This document shows positions 45,346 through 54,065 of a stretch of 64,000 nt of DNA, piece by piece. Origin of the DNA: Vogesella sp. XCS3 (GTDB taxonomy: Bacteria; Pseudomonadota; Gammaproteobacteria; Burkholderiales; Chromobacteriaceae); assembly GCF_020616155.1 (NCBI RefSeq), contig NZ_CP085530.1, positions 2,726,501 through 2,790,500 of the forward strand, written 5' to 3'. Positions within the stretch are counted from its first letter, which is position 1. Every line of letters begins with the position of its first letter. The translations under genes were made by a program, and so were the position numbers. The notes beneath the pieces were generated by a model, which saw only the letters and a program-made list of their open reading frames with translations, had not been told where the DNA came from and did no database searches.

Positions 45346-46983
45346 ATGATTGACCCTTTGCTATCAACTGAAGACTTGATCCAGCGGGCTAACGCGCTGC
45401 GTCTGAACGATTTGTTGCAAGCGCAGCAATACGCCGAGCTGGCGGTAGCACGTGCCGAGGGGCAGGTGCAGCTGTTGGCGCAGGCCTTGCAGATACGTGG
45501 CCGCATTTATAGTGCGCGCGGTTTGCTGGGGCAGGCGCTGGAGGATGCGCTGGCGGCGCGCCAGCTGTTTGGCCAGCTGGGTGACCACTTCAGCGTAGCA
45601 GTACAAGATGCCCTGATTGGCAACGTCTACGTGCACGAGGGCTTGTTTACCGACGCGCTCACGCTCTACCTGCAGGCTTTGCCGCACATCGAGCAGTCAC
45701 AGTCCAGCGAGTGGTATGCCAGGTTATTGAACAACCTGGGTTACGCCTATGTGCAGATCAAGATGGCGGACAAGGCCGCGCCCTTTATCGAGCGTTGCGT
45801 GGCGCTGGCGCGGCAGAATGGCCACAACCACACGCTGGCCATGGCGCTGGACAGCCTGGCGCGGGCGTATATGCAACAGGGCAAATTTGCCGAAGCGCGT
45901 CAGCTGCTGGGCGAGGCGCTGTTCCTGTTCAGCGCCACCGATACCAAGGGCTATGAATCCCTGTGCGAGCTGTACCTGAGCTACGCCAGCAGCGAGGCAG
46001 GCCTGGGCAACCTGCCCGAGGCATTGCGGCTGCTTGACAAGGTACAGGCGCTGGCGCGCGAACACGGCCGTCTGCGCCAGGAGGCCGACGCGCTATACCG
46101 TGCCGGTGCCTTGTACCGCCAGCACGGCCGCTGCGAGGCGGCGCTGGGCAAGCTGATGCAGGCGCTGGCCTTGCTGTCGCTGCACGACATGCGCAGTGCC
46201 TTGCACGAGTGCGATTACGAAGCCGCCATGTGTTACCAGGCGCTGGGCGATTACCAGCTGGCGTTCGAGCACTTCCAGCGCTTTCATCAGGGCCGCGAGC
46301 GTGTGTTTACCCAGCAGTTCGAGGCACGCATGAAGCACGTGGAGCTGATGTTCCGCCTGCATCAGGCCGAGCGCGAACGCGAGTATTACCGTGAAACCAG
46401 CAATAACCTGGCGCGGGAGGTAGAGCGGCGTAGCGCGCGGCTGCAGGCGGCCGAGCAGCAGGCTAATACCGATATGCTCACCGGCCTGCCCAACCGCCAC
46501 CACTTCTGGCCTCGTGCCGACGCCTTGCTGGGTGTGGACGCGCGCTGGAGCAGCCTGGTGCTGGTGGATGCCGACCACTTCAAGCGGGTCAATGACACCT
46601 TTGGCCACCTGGCGGGGGATCAGGTATTGCGCGGCATCGGCGAGCTGTTGGCGGCGCTGGCGCGGCCGCAGGACCTGTACTGCCGTTTTGGCGGCGAAGA
46701 GTTTGTGCTGCTGATGCCCGATACCCGTGCGGCAGAGGCTGCATTACTGGCAGAGCAGTTGCTGCAACAGTTGGCCTCAAGCGCATTCAGCCTGCTACCC
46801 GGCCATCAGGTGACGCTGAGCGCCGGCGTGGCCGAGTTGTATGCCGATGGTAGCTCGGGTGGCAAGCAGCGTTTGCGTGCCTTGCTGGGTGCAGCCGACC
46901 AGGCACTGTACCGTGCCAAGGATGGTGGCCGCCGCCAGGTGTGCCTGGCCAGTGTGCAGGGTGCCGGCTCGGCGCAGGACTAG
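45346..46983 (+). CDS. Cytoplasmic TPR-repeat diguanylate cyclase (GGDEF)
   Basis: 545 aa, no signal peptide or transmembrane helix. Residues about 10-340 are TPR repeats (LNNLGYAYVQIKMADKAAPFIERCV, DSLARAYMQQGKFAEAR), then a coiled coil and a GGDEF domain from about 375. The catalytic motif is GGEEF, and the inhibitory I-site RPQD lies five residues before it, so synthesis with product feedback is expected. TPRs probably receive a protein or peptide signal. Same architecture as the gene at 49986. Confidence 0.92.
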   Translation: MIDPLLSTEDLIQRANALRLNDLLQAQQYAELAVARAEGQVQLLAQALQIRGRIYSARGLLGQALEDALAARQLFGQLGDHFSVAVQDALIGNVYVHEGLFTDALTLYLQALPHIEQSQSSEWYARLLNNLGYAYVQIKMADKAAPFIERCVALARQNGHNHTLAMALDSLARAYMQQGKFAEARQLLGEALFLFSATDTKGYESLCELYLSYASSEAGLGNLPEALRLLDKVQALAREHGRLRQEADALYRAGALYRQHGRCEAALGKLMQALALLSLHDMRSALHECDYEAAMCYQALGDYQLAFEHFQRFHQGRERVFTQQFEARMKHVELMFRLHQAEREREYYRETSNNLAREVERRSARLQAAEQQANTDMLTGLPNRHHFWPRADALLGVDARWSSLVLVDADHFKRVNDTFGHLAGDQVLRGIGELLAALARPQDLYCRFGGEEFVLLMPDTRAAEAALLAEQLLQQLASSAFSLLPGHQVTLSAGVAELYADGSSGGKQRLRALLGAADQALYRAKDGGRRQVCLASVQGAGSAQD

Positions 46984-47046
46984 CCCCGAGCCGGACTAGC
47001 CCTGCGCCGGTGGCGCTGCGGCAACGGGGTGGATACCGCCTGGCTG

Positions 47047-47454
47047 TCAGGCGTGCGGAAAGCCCGGGTTCCACGCCACTTCCCATAAAAAACCGTCCGG
47101 GTCGCGAAAATAGCCGCTACGCCCGCCCCAGAACACATCCTGCGCCGGTTTTACGATGCTGGCGCCGCGTGCGGCCAGGCCGGCCAGTACCTCGTCTACT
47201 TGGTGCTTTTCACGCACATTGTGCGCTAGCGTAAAGCCCGGAAACGCCGCTGGCGGGCTGTCTGCCACGGTGGCATCCTCGGCCAGCGCCGCGCGCGGGT
47301 ACAGCGATAACCAGGTTTTGCCCAGCTCGAAAAACGCCACACCGGCGCCGTCCGGCATCGGCACCTGCGGCAGCTGCAGCACGTCGCGATAAAAGGCGGT
47401 AGCGCGGGCCAGGTCGGCCACGCCCAGGGTGACAAAGCTCAGTCTTGCTTCCAT
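47047..47454 (-). CDS. VOC-superfamily (glyoxalase-like) protein
   Basis: 135 aa. Paired beta-alpha-beta-beta-beta units: LSFVTLGVADLARATAFYRD at the start and SGYFRDPDGFLWEVAWNP at the end, where Glu is a usual metal ligand. Substrate unknown. Last gene of a leftward unit with a WYL regulator, 58 bases upstream. Confidence 0.88.
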   Translation of the reverse strand: MEARLSFVTLGVADLARATAFYRDVLQLPQVPMPDGAGVAFFELGKTWLSLYPRAALAEDATVADSPPAAFPGFTLAHNVREKHQVDEVLAGLAARGASIVKPAQDVFWGGRSGYFRDPDGFLWEVAWNPGFPHA

Positions 47455-47512
47455 GAAAAGTCTCCGTTGCGCAGCGCACACCGCTTGGGCGTTCGCCGCT
47501 GCGGCTTGGCCA

Positions 47513-48235
47513 TTAGCCCGTATTGCGGCGGTGCCAGGGTTGGTGGGTTTGGCGGTACAGCCGTTCGCGCGCGCTGTCGCCGGCGTCACTTTGTTGCAGG
47601 AAGGTGTCCAGCGAGATGGTATCCGGCCAGCTTTGCGCGCTGCTTGCCAGGCTCAGGATGCGGTCGATGCGAAAGTGGCGGTAGTCGCGGCGCAGCAGGC
47701 ACCAGGCCGCCAGCGTCCAGCGGTCGCCCCAGAAGAACAGCCCCAGCGGTGCCACCTCGCGCTGCGTGGCGTTACCGGCTTCGTCGCGGTAGTGCAGCAG
47801 CAGGCAGTGCTGTTGTTCGCAGGCGGCGCGCAGCACGGGCAAGGTGTGCAGCGGGTAGTGGCCGCCGGGCGGGACAAATAGCGGTGCCGGCGTCAGGCCG
47901 GCGCTGCCCAGCACGCCGTGGATCTTGCCCACCGCGCTAGCGGCGGCGCCTGCGGTGTCACCGTCTGCCCAGCTGGCCAGCATGCGGGCACCTACTTCCA
48001 GTGCGGCCAACTCTTCGGCGCTGAAGCTCAGCGGTGGTGGCGTAAAGCCGGCCTCCAGCCAGTAGCCTTCTCCTGCCTCGCCATTCACCGGCGCACCGCT
48101 GGTAAGCAAGTCTGCCATGTCGCGATACACGGTACGCTGCGATACCTCCAGCCACTGCGCCAGCTGCGCGGCGGTAGTACGCCGCCGCCCGCGTAGCAGC
48201 AGCAGGATCTGCATCAGGCGGTCAGCCCGGCGCAT
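47513..48235 (-). CDS. YafY-type WYL-domain transcriptional regulator
   Basis: 240 aa. N-terminal winged HTH (TTAAQLAQWLEVSQRTVYRDMADL, residues about 19-45), C-terminal WYL domain (HYRDEAGNATQREVAPLGLFFW; WTLAAWCLLRRDYRHFRIDRI). WYL proteins sense nucleotides or other small ligands and usually control neighbouring genes; the operon promoter carries a perfect dyad at 49743. Overlaps the HHH gene by 14 bases. Confidence 0.9.
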   Translation of the reverse strand: MRRADRLMQILLLLRGRRRTTAAQLAQWLEVSQRTVYRDMADLLTSGAPVNGEAGEGYWLEAGFTPPPLSFSAEELAALEVGARMLASWADGDTAGAAASAVGKIHGVLGSAGLTPAPLFVPPGGHYPLHTLPVLRAACEQQHCLLLHYRDEAGNATQREVAPLGLFFWGDRWTLAAWCLLRRDYRHFRIDRILSLASSAQSWPDTISLDTFLQQSDAGDSARERLYRQTHQPWHRRNTG

Positions 48236-48464
48236 ATTGCTCTGCCAGTGTCAGTATGGCTGCGATGCTGGCGCGCGCTTGCGGGCTGTTCTGCCAGCAG
48301 CTGCTACGCAGTAGCCCGGCTATTTGTCGGCAGAGTGTTTGCGCATCGGCCCCGGCCAGCTGTGCCAGCGAGCTATAGCCCAGCTGTTCCAGCCGGCTGA
48401 TGACGGTGGGGCCGACGCCTTTGAGCGCCAGCATGGCGGCGTGTTCGTGTGCGGGAAACGGCAT
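48222..48464 (-). CDS. Small helix-hairpin-helix protein
   Basis: 80 aa. A single HhH-like motif, LKGVGPTVISRLEQLGYSSL, typical of non-specific DNA-binding or Cdd1/TfoX-C-like proteins; the rest is helical. Its last 14 bases overlap the WYL regulator start. Confidence 0.75.
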   Translation of the reverse strand: MPFPAHEHAAMLALKGVGPTVISRLEQLGYSSLAQLAGADAQTLCRQIAGLLRSSCWQNSPQARASIAAILTLAEQYAPG

Positions 48465-48473
48465 GGCGGCCTC

Positions 48474-48953
48474 TTATGTCTCTGTAGTATCCGGCAGTGT
48501 CGCGCCCATGGCCCGGGCGATCAAGGCAAAATCACTGGCGCTGATCTCCAGGTGGCCATAGCGGAAAGGGTAGCCCCAGCGTGCCGGGTTCTCTATAAAT
48601 GAAAGCTGGGGCAGCAAGGGGCGGATGGCCGCCGGCTGGCTGGGTAGCCAGAGGATGTCGCGCCGCCATGGCACAAAGCCTTCGTGCATGGCCACCTGAT
48701 ACGCGTAAGCGTCGGCCACGTAGCCCACGGCGGTGAACTGCTGGCAAGGCTCGCGGCCCTGCAGGGTCAGCACTGGCGAGTAGTACACCAGGCCGTCACC
48801 GGGCTGCATGCGCGCCAGCGGCGCTTGTTTGCCGTGGCAGAGCTGGGCAAAGCCGCCAGCAAGGCCGCGGCCAACGTGCTCTTTGCAGGCTACACCCACC
48901 CAGTAGCGCGGCGGGCGCGGGGCGATGCCGCCGAGTACGCTCTGGCGGCTCAT
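48474..48953 (-). CDS. EVE-domain (PUA-like) protein
   Basis: 159 aa. RYWVGVACKEHVGRGLAGGFAQ and PLARMQPGDGLVYYSP match the EVE/PUA-like fold that recognises modified nucleobases. Start MSRQSVLGG overlaps the DUF1801 stop by four bases (ATGA). A role in reading modified DNA or RNA is possible; not provable here. Confidence 0.8.
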   Translation of the reverse strand: MSRQSVLGGIAPRPPRYWVGVACKEHVGRGLAGGFAQLCHGKQAPLARMQPGDGLVYYSPVLTLQGREPCQQFTAVGYVADAYAYQVAMHEGFVPWRRDILWLPSQPAAIRPLLPQLSFIENPARWGYPFRYGHLEISASDFALIARAMGATLPDTTET

Positions 48954-49312
48954 GTGGCTTGCTGCTGCCACGCAGCTTGCAGGTAGGCCGCTACCTGTTT
49001 GCGGCCAACCTCTTCCACGCTGTGCAGTTTGATGTGGCGCCGCAGTTTGCCCTTGCCTTCCAGCACCCGGTGCGGGTCGGCCAGCTGCGCCCCGGCGCTG
49101 AACTCCAGCGATACGTGGGCCTGGTAGGCAAACAGCCCGCAAAACGGCGCATTATCGGCAAACAGGATGCCGCCGTATTTGACCTCTTCCTGTATGCCGG
49201 GGGCTAGCGCCAGCACGTGCTGGCGTACCGCCTGCAAGATGGCGTGTTGCAGTGGCTGCTGCTGGCTGATATCGAGTAGCCACTGTTGTGTGCGGGCAAT
49301 CGGGGGCGACAT
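48950..49312 (-). CDS. DUF1801 protein
   Basis: 120 aa. DUF1801/YdhG-like blocks: EEVKYGGILFADNAPFCGLFAYQAHVSLEF (split here by its own motif), then GKGKLRRHIKLHSVEEV near the end. Such small proteins bind an unknown ligand and often accompany VOC genes. The chosen start MSPPIARTQQW removes a long spurious extension. Confidence 0.82.
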   Translation of the reverse strand: MSPPIARTQQWLLDISQQQPLQHAILQAVRQHVLALAPGIQEEVKYGGILFADNAPFCGLFAYQAHVSLEFSAGAQLADPHRVLEGKGKLRRHIKLHSVEEVGRKQVAAYLQAAWQQQAT

Positions 49313-49334
49313 GGCTGATACCTCGCGGTTGTGC

Positions 49335-49691
49335 TCAGGGTTCGGTGTGCAAGCCGATGATATTGCCTTCGCTGTCGGCAAACAGGCCGATCTGGCCATT
49401 GCCGTCCGGCAAGGACATCTCGGGCAATAGTACCTGGCCGCCGTGTTGTGCTGCACGGCTGAGTACCGTGCTGACATTCGGGCTGCCATCCAGATAAATG
49501 CGTGTGCCCTGAGCCGCAGGCTGCAGGCGCGGGCTGGCCATGATGCAGCCACTGCTGTCGGGAAATACGGCAATGCGGTCGTCCATAAAGTGCTCCACCT
49601 TCAGTTCCACGTGGAACACCTGCTGGTAGAACGCGACGGCACGGTCAAAGTCGGTAGCGGGGATTTCAAACCAGTGAATCATGCTGCTCAT
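49335..49691 (-). CDS. VOC-superfamily protein
   Basis: 118 aa. IHWFEIPATDFDRAVAFYQQVF and IGLFADSEGNIIGLH are classic VOC halves; metal ligand positions look complete. First gene of the six-gene unit VOC, DUF1801, EVE, HHH, WYL, VOC. Upstream dyad at 49743-49770 is probably the operator. Confidence 0.88.
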   Translation of the reverse strand: MSSMIHWFEIPATDFDRAVAFYQQVFHVELKVEHFMDDRIAVFPDSSGCIMASPRLQPAAQGTRIYLDGSPNVSTVLSRAAQHGGQVLLPEMSLPDGNGQIGLFADSEGNIIGLHTEP

Positions 49692-49742
49692 GATGTTGTC
49701 TCCTGACGGGGTTAGCGGCTTGCTGCTGCCACTATGCCGTCA

Positions 49743-49770
49743 CCCTGCTGACAGCATTCTGTCAGCAGGG
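49743..49770. promoter_or_regulatory. Perfect 12-bp dyad, likely WYL regulator operator
   Basis: CCCTGCTGACAG - CATT - CTGTCAGCAGGG, fully symmetric, 52 bases upstream of the first gene of the WYL operon. It could also form a terminator-like hairpin but has no U-run and no gene ends there. Confidence 0.6.
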
Positions 49771-49985
49771 GCAGCTTGGCTGTTGTGCAGTGGCAAAACG
49801 GCAACAACGCGAGCCACCGTGCTTTGCTATTTACCGGCGTGTTTTTTGCTTTTGTACTAAAGCGCGGCGTACTGGGTATGATCACCCGCTACGCACGGGG
49901 CGCTAGCGCCTGTGAGGCGTGCCGCTGGCAGGTAGTGCAAATGGCTGAAAGGAAAACGTTTTCTGAATATGTGCGGTAACCAGAC

Positions 49986-51704
49986 ATGCTCACCGAAATG
50001 AGTAAACCGGCCCCGACGCGCCCGAATCTGGCGCTAAAACGGCGCATCGCCCTGGCTTTGCGCCGCTCCCGGCGTAGCCAGGACACGGGCCAGCACCAGC
50101 TTGGCGTGCAGGCAGCCGAGGAGGCGCTACGGCTCTGCGAGCTGCCGCAGCATCGCCCGCAGTGGCAGCAGGCCATGGCGCAGCTGGCCCTGCATCAGTT
50201 TCGCATGGGCCATTTTGCGGATGCGGTGCGTAGCGGGCTGGAAGTGGCGGCCACCCTGGATTTTGGCCCCGATGCCGCCTTGCGTGCCGAAGTCTTGTGC
50301 GTGGTGGCGATTGCCTGCAACGAAATGGGCTTGATGCAGGATGGTCTCAAATACGCACTGGAAGCCCTGGCCGCCGCCCGTAGCAGTAATGACCCGGTAC
50401 AGATCATCAACGCCTTGAACCGCGCCGGCGTGTGCACCTACGGCGCCCTGGGCGATCTGGAGCAAGGCGTGCAGCTCTTGCACCAGGCCGGCGAGCAGGC
50501 ACGCTTGGCCGGCGAGCGCGTACTGCTGTTTGCGGCCTTGAACAATATCGGCACGCTATACAGCAGCGAGGCCCGCAAGCATCTGAAGCTAGGCCGGCAG
50601 GCAGAGGCGCCCGCCCTGCTGCAGCGTGCGCTGGCGCATTACCACGACGCCTGGCAAAGCGCGGGCACCGAGGGCAACCGCCACCAGTGGGCCATGCTGC
50701 AAACCAATCTGGCCGAGGCGTATGTCGATCTGGGCGAGTTTGACCATGCACGGGCGGCGCTGGCCGAGCTGCGCCACGTGCTGGCCGGCAGCGACTTTTA
50801 CTCCTTGCAGCGTAATGCAGACCTGATAGAAGCCACGCTGCTGCAGCGTAGCGGCCTGGTAAGCGAAGCCGTGGCCGCCTTGCAGCAGATGCTGGCATTG
50901 CCGGGCCATATGATCGAATTCGAAATGCGCCACTTTGCACAGGAAGAGTTGTACCGCCTGTACAAATCCACCGGGCAGTTCGAGCTGGCCTTGGCCCAGC
51001 TGGAGGCGCTACGCCACAGCGAGCAAGAGCAAAACGAGCAGCGCAGCAGCACCCAGGGCTGGGCTATCCGCAAGGAGCTGGAAATCACCAGCGTGCAGTT
51101 GGCCGCCGAGCGCGAGCGCCTGTATGCCGAGCGCGAACGCTTGCGTGCAGCCCAGCTGGAGGCGGAAAAAGTGGTGACCGAAGCGCGCATGAGCGAGCTG
51201 GAGCAGGCGGTGCTGATCGACCCGTTGACCGGTGTGGGCAACCGCCGTTGCCTGGATCTGGAAGGCCCGGCTAGGTTGGCCGCACTGGGCCAGCAGCTGC
51301 ACGGCATGGCGGTGGTGGTGGTAGATCTGGATCATTTCAAATCCATTAACGACCGTTTTGGCCATGTGGTTGGCGACGAGGTGCTGAAAAAAGTGGCGCA
51401 GCTGATGGCGCTCAGTACCCGTGGCAGCGACCTGACCGTGCGCTTTGGCGGCGAGGAGTTTGTGCTGCTGCTGATGGAGCAGTCGCAGGACAGCGCACTG
51501 CGCTGCTGCGAGCGTTTGCGGCTCGCCATCCTGAATTACAGCTGGGCCGAGGTGCACCCGCAGCTGCAGGTCACGGCCAGCTTTGGCATGCATTGGTGCC
51601 AGTCGCCGCAGCCGTGGGAGCTCGCTTTACGCCAGGCCGACCTGGCTTTGTATCAGGCCAAGCGTCTGGGGCGTAACCGCTTGCAGTTATCCAGCCCGGG
51701 CTAG
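49986..51704 (+). CDS. Cytoplasmic TPR-repeat diguanylate cyclase (GGDEF)
   Basis: 572 aa, soluble. TPR region about residues 30-350 (AALNNIGTLYSSEARKHLKLGR; QTNLAEAYVDLGEFDHARAAL), long coiled coil of AERERLYAERERLRAAQLEA type, then GGDEF. Active site GGEEF with an intact I-site RGSD five residues earlier. Paralogue in layout of the 45346 gene. The N-terminus is Arg-rich. Ends in a strong terminator. Confidence 0.92.
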   Translation: MLTEMSKPAPTRPNLALKRRIALALRRSRRSQDTGQHQLGVQAAEEALRLCELPQHRPQWQQAMAQLALHQFRMGHFADAVRSGLEVAATLDFGPDAALRAEVLCVVAIACNEMGLMQDGLKYALEALAAARSSNDPVQIINALNRAGVCTYGALGDLEQGVQLLHQAGEQARLAGERVLLFAALNNIGTLYSSEARKHLKLGRQAEAPALLQRALAHYHDAWQSAGTEGNRHQWAMLQTNLAEAYVDLGEFDHARAALAELRHVLAGSDFYSLQRNADLIEATLLQRSGLVSEAVAALQQMLALPGHMIEFEMRHFAQEELYRLYKSTGQFELALAQLEALRHSEQEQNEQRSSTQGWAIRKELEITSVQLAAERERLYAERERLRAAQLEAEKVVTEARMSELEQAVLIDPLTGVGNRRCLDLEGPARLAALGQQLHGMAVVVVDLDHFKSINDRFGHVVGDEVLKKVAQLMALSTRGSDLTVRFGGEEFVLLLMEQSQDSALRCCERLRLAILNYSWAEVHPQLQVTASFGMHWCQSPQPWELALRQADLALYQAKRLGRNRLQLSSPG

Positions 51705-51723
51705 GTTTGCCGCGCAGTATCAG

Positions 51724-51760
51724 CAGAAAGCCGCCTGTTGAAGGCGGCTTTCTGTTTTTT
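51724..51760. terminator. Intrinsic terminator after TPR-GGDEF gene
   Basis: CAGAAAGCCGCC / GGCGGCTTTCTG, 7-base loop, TTTTTT tail; convergent with the copper-linked operon. Confidence 0.95.
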
Positions 51761-51772
51761 ACAGCGCAGACA

Positions 51773-52951
51773 TCAGGGCAGCAGGCTGAACTGATGTTGC
51801 CAGCGCAGTAACCAGCGCTCGCGCGAGCGCGGGTCGGTCTGGTCTTCTTGCCATTCCAGCGACCACTGCTGGTTTTTGGCCGCTTGCCAGCGCAGGCGCA
51901 CGCCCAGGACTTCGGGCTGATGCTGGCTGCTGGTGATGCCGGCTTCCTTGGCCAGGATGGCGGCATTGGCACCGGTGAGCGTGTGCTGCAGGCGCAGGCG
52001 TTCGTAGCGCACACTGCCATCTACACCCGCGACCAGCGGCGCGCTGGCTTCCAGTGCCAGCCAGTCGGCACGGCCATCGTAGTCTACCTTGCCGGTAGGG
52101 CTGCTCAGCTTGCCTTGTTCGCGGCGGCTGCCCGCCGCGCCACGCAGGGTGACGCCGTATAGTTGGCCGCGTGCGGCCAACTCCAGCCACTGGCCATCGC
52201 CATTCAGGCAGGCCAGCGTGGTCTGGCAACCGCTGGCACCACCGTGGCTATGGCTGTGGCCGTCGCCAGCCAGCGCATTCTGCCGGGTGACGCGCGGGGT
52301 ATCGGCCGCGGTCAGGCCTAGTTGCAGCGGGCCGATATCTTGTTCCAGCGCCAGCAGCCACAGGCCGGTTTGTGCGCCGCTACGGCGTGTACCGGGGTTG
52401 CTTTCGCCGCGCAGCGCCGACACGGTCAGGCGGCGGCCAGGCTGTTGCAGCTGCAATGCCAGGCCGCTGTCGTGCCAGTGGTCGTGGCCGCCGGTAAGCA
52501 GGGTGTCGCGCAGGCTGCTGCGCCCCCACTCGTCGGCAGCCAGGGCTTGCGCCGGGCTGAAGCGGCCTGCTTGCAGCGCAAGCGTGCCGGGGATGGCAGC
52601 CCAGCGCAGCCAGGCCTGGTCGTTGGCTAGCTGCTCGCGCTCGCGGTCGTAGCTGAGGGCCCATTGCGTCTGCAGGCCGGGTAGCCAGCGTGCTTGCCAG
52701 CCCAGGGTGCTGCGGTCGGCGTTCAGCTCGCGCAGGCTGGCCGCGGCAGGGTGGTCGATCTGCGTGAGTGCCGCCGGCGTGGTGTGGCTGCCGCGGCCCT
52801 GGCGCAGGTCCAGGTCCAGCGTGAGCTGCTGTGCCGGGGCGGCGCTGTCGGCATCGTCATCGTGCACAACGCCGTCGTGCGCCCAGCTACCGCTGCTACT
52901 GGCCAGCAGGGAAAGGATTGCTAAAGCGCGGGTTGGTAAGAAGTGTGTCAT
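51773..52951 (-). CDS. His-rich outer-membrane beta-barrel-like protein of the metallo-mystery operon
   Basis: 392 aa. Signal peptide cleaved after SWA; the mature N-terminus is His/Asp-rich (HDGVVHDDDADS). Alternating beta-strand pattern and a final aromatic-ended strand (WLLRWQHQFSLLP) suggest an outer-membrane barrel. A loop GDGHSHSHGG and the N-terminus could bind copper or another metal. Third gene of the MbnP-MbnH unit, overlapping MbnH by 56 bases. Likely a metal channel or receptor; inference from context. Confidence 0.72.
   Translation of the reverse strand: MTHFLPTRALAILSLLASSSGSWAHDGVVHDDDADSAAPAQQLTLDLDLRQGRGSHTTPAALTQIDHPAAASLRELNADRSTLGWQARWLPGLQTQWALSYDREREQLANDQAWLRWAAIPGTLALQAGRFSPAQALAADEWGRSSLRDTLLTGGHDHWHDSGLALQLQQPGRRLTVSALRGESNPGTRRSGAQTGLWLLALEQDIGPLQLGLTAADTPRVTRQNALAGDGHSHSHGGASGCQTTLACLNGDGQWLELAARGQLYGVTLRGAAGSRREQGKLSSPTGKVDYDGRADWLALEASAPLVAGVDGSVRYERLRLQHTLTGANAAILAKEAGITSSQHQPEVLGVRLRWQAAKNQQWSLEWQEDQTDPRSRERWLLRWQHQFSLLP
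52161..52182. repeat. Inverted pair of the dispersed motif inside a gene
   Basis: AGTTGGCCGC-GT-GCGGCCAACT, perfect 10-bp arms inside the outer-membrane protein gene. Shows the motif pair occurs in coding DNA and not only in terminators. Confidence 0.7.
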
Positions 52952-54065
52952 CGGTGAGGGTCTTCAAAAAGGCAATGATGTCCTGCTTGTCCTGCGCGCT
53001 CAGGTTGATGCGCGCGATCAGGTCGCTCTTGTACGGGTTCAGGCGGCCGTCACCGGCGTGCGGGCCGCTGGTGATGTTGCGCCCGCCTGCTGCGTAGAAA
53101 TCCAGTACTTCTTCCAGCGTGGCAATGCTGCCGTCGTGCATATAGGGCGCTGTGTTGGCGATGTTGCGCAGGCTGGAGGCGCGGAAGGCACCCATATCGG
53201 CCGGCAGGCTGGTGAACTCGAACAGGCCACGGTTGGGGAAGGGAAAGCCACCCTTGCCATCGATGTTGTACAGGCCGGTGTTGTGGAAGGCACGGTTGAC
53301 TTCCGGGCTACCCAGGTGATTGGTCTGGTCGTTGAAGTTGAAGCTGCCGTGGCAATGGAAACACTCGGCTTTTTCGCCCATGAAGAGCTGCATGCCGCGC
53401 AGCTCTTCGGCGCTGAGGACGGCTTTTTTCTGCTGGTAGCGGTCGTATTTGCTGTCAAAGCTCAACAGGCCACGCTGGAAGGTGGCAATGGCTTTGATGA
53501 TGTTGCCAAAGGTGATGGTATCCCCTGCACTGCCAAAGACATCGGCAAAGCGCTGGCGGTAATCGGTGTCGGCCTTAATACGCGCCAGCACGATGTCTTT
53601 ATTGCTGTCGTTGACGCCCATTTCTACCGGGTTTTCGCCGAACAGCGGCACTTCCATCTGTCGCTCCAGCGTAGTGAGCGAGGGGTTGGCCCAGGTATAG
53701 GTGCTGTGCCAGGCGCTGTTGGCCAGGTGCTGGGCATTGCGATGGGTCAGCTCGCCGGTACTGCCGGGCGATACCGCCAGGCCGTCGGTAAAAGCTTTGT
53801 TCTGGTGGTGGCAGCTGGCGCAGCTTTGCGTGCCATTGCCAGACAAGCGCTTGTCGTAGAACAGCTGGCGGCCCAGCTGGAACTTGGCTTCGCTCATCGG
53901 GTTGTCAGCCGGGACCACCGGGGTGGGCACGTCCACTGGCAGGTTCCATTGCCAGCTGCTGGTGCTGCGCGAGGTGTCGACAACGGTGGTGCCGCCGGCA
54001 CCACCGCCGCCCAGGCAGCCGGCCAGCAGCGCACTGCTGGCCAGGGTGATCAGCAGTGCTCGCAT
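52896..54065 (-). CDS. MbnH-type di-heme cytochrome c peroxidase-like protein
   Basis: 389 aa. Lipobox LAGC, then two c-type heme sites: CASCH (Cys82-His86) and CFHCH (Cys235-His239). The pattern and context match the metallo-mystery-pair di-heme family, whose member MbnH oxidises a Trp of its partner MbnP to kynurenine to make a copper site. Periplasmic, lipid-anchored. The start overlaps the MbnP stop by one base. Confidence 0.9.
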   Translation of the reverse strand: MRALLITLASSALLAGCLGGGGAGGTTVVDTSRSTSSWQWNLPVDVPTPVVPADNPMSEAKFQLGRQLFYDKRLSGNGTQSCASCHHQNKAFTDGLAVSPGSTGELTHRNAQHLANSAWHSTYTWANPSLTTLERQMEVPLFGENPVEMGVNDSNKDIVLARIKADTDYRQRFADVFGSAGDTITFGNIIKAIATFQRGLLSFDSKYDRYQQKKAVLSAEELRGMQLFMGEKAECFHCHGSFNFNDQTNHLGSPEVNRAFHNTGLYNIDGKGGFPFPNRGLFEFTSLPADMGAFRASSLRNIANTAPYMHDGSIATLEEVLDFYAAGGRNITSGPHAGDGRLNPYKSDLIARINLSAQDKQDIIAFLKTLTDDTLLTNPRFSNPFPAGQ

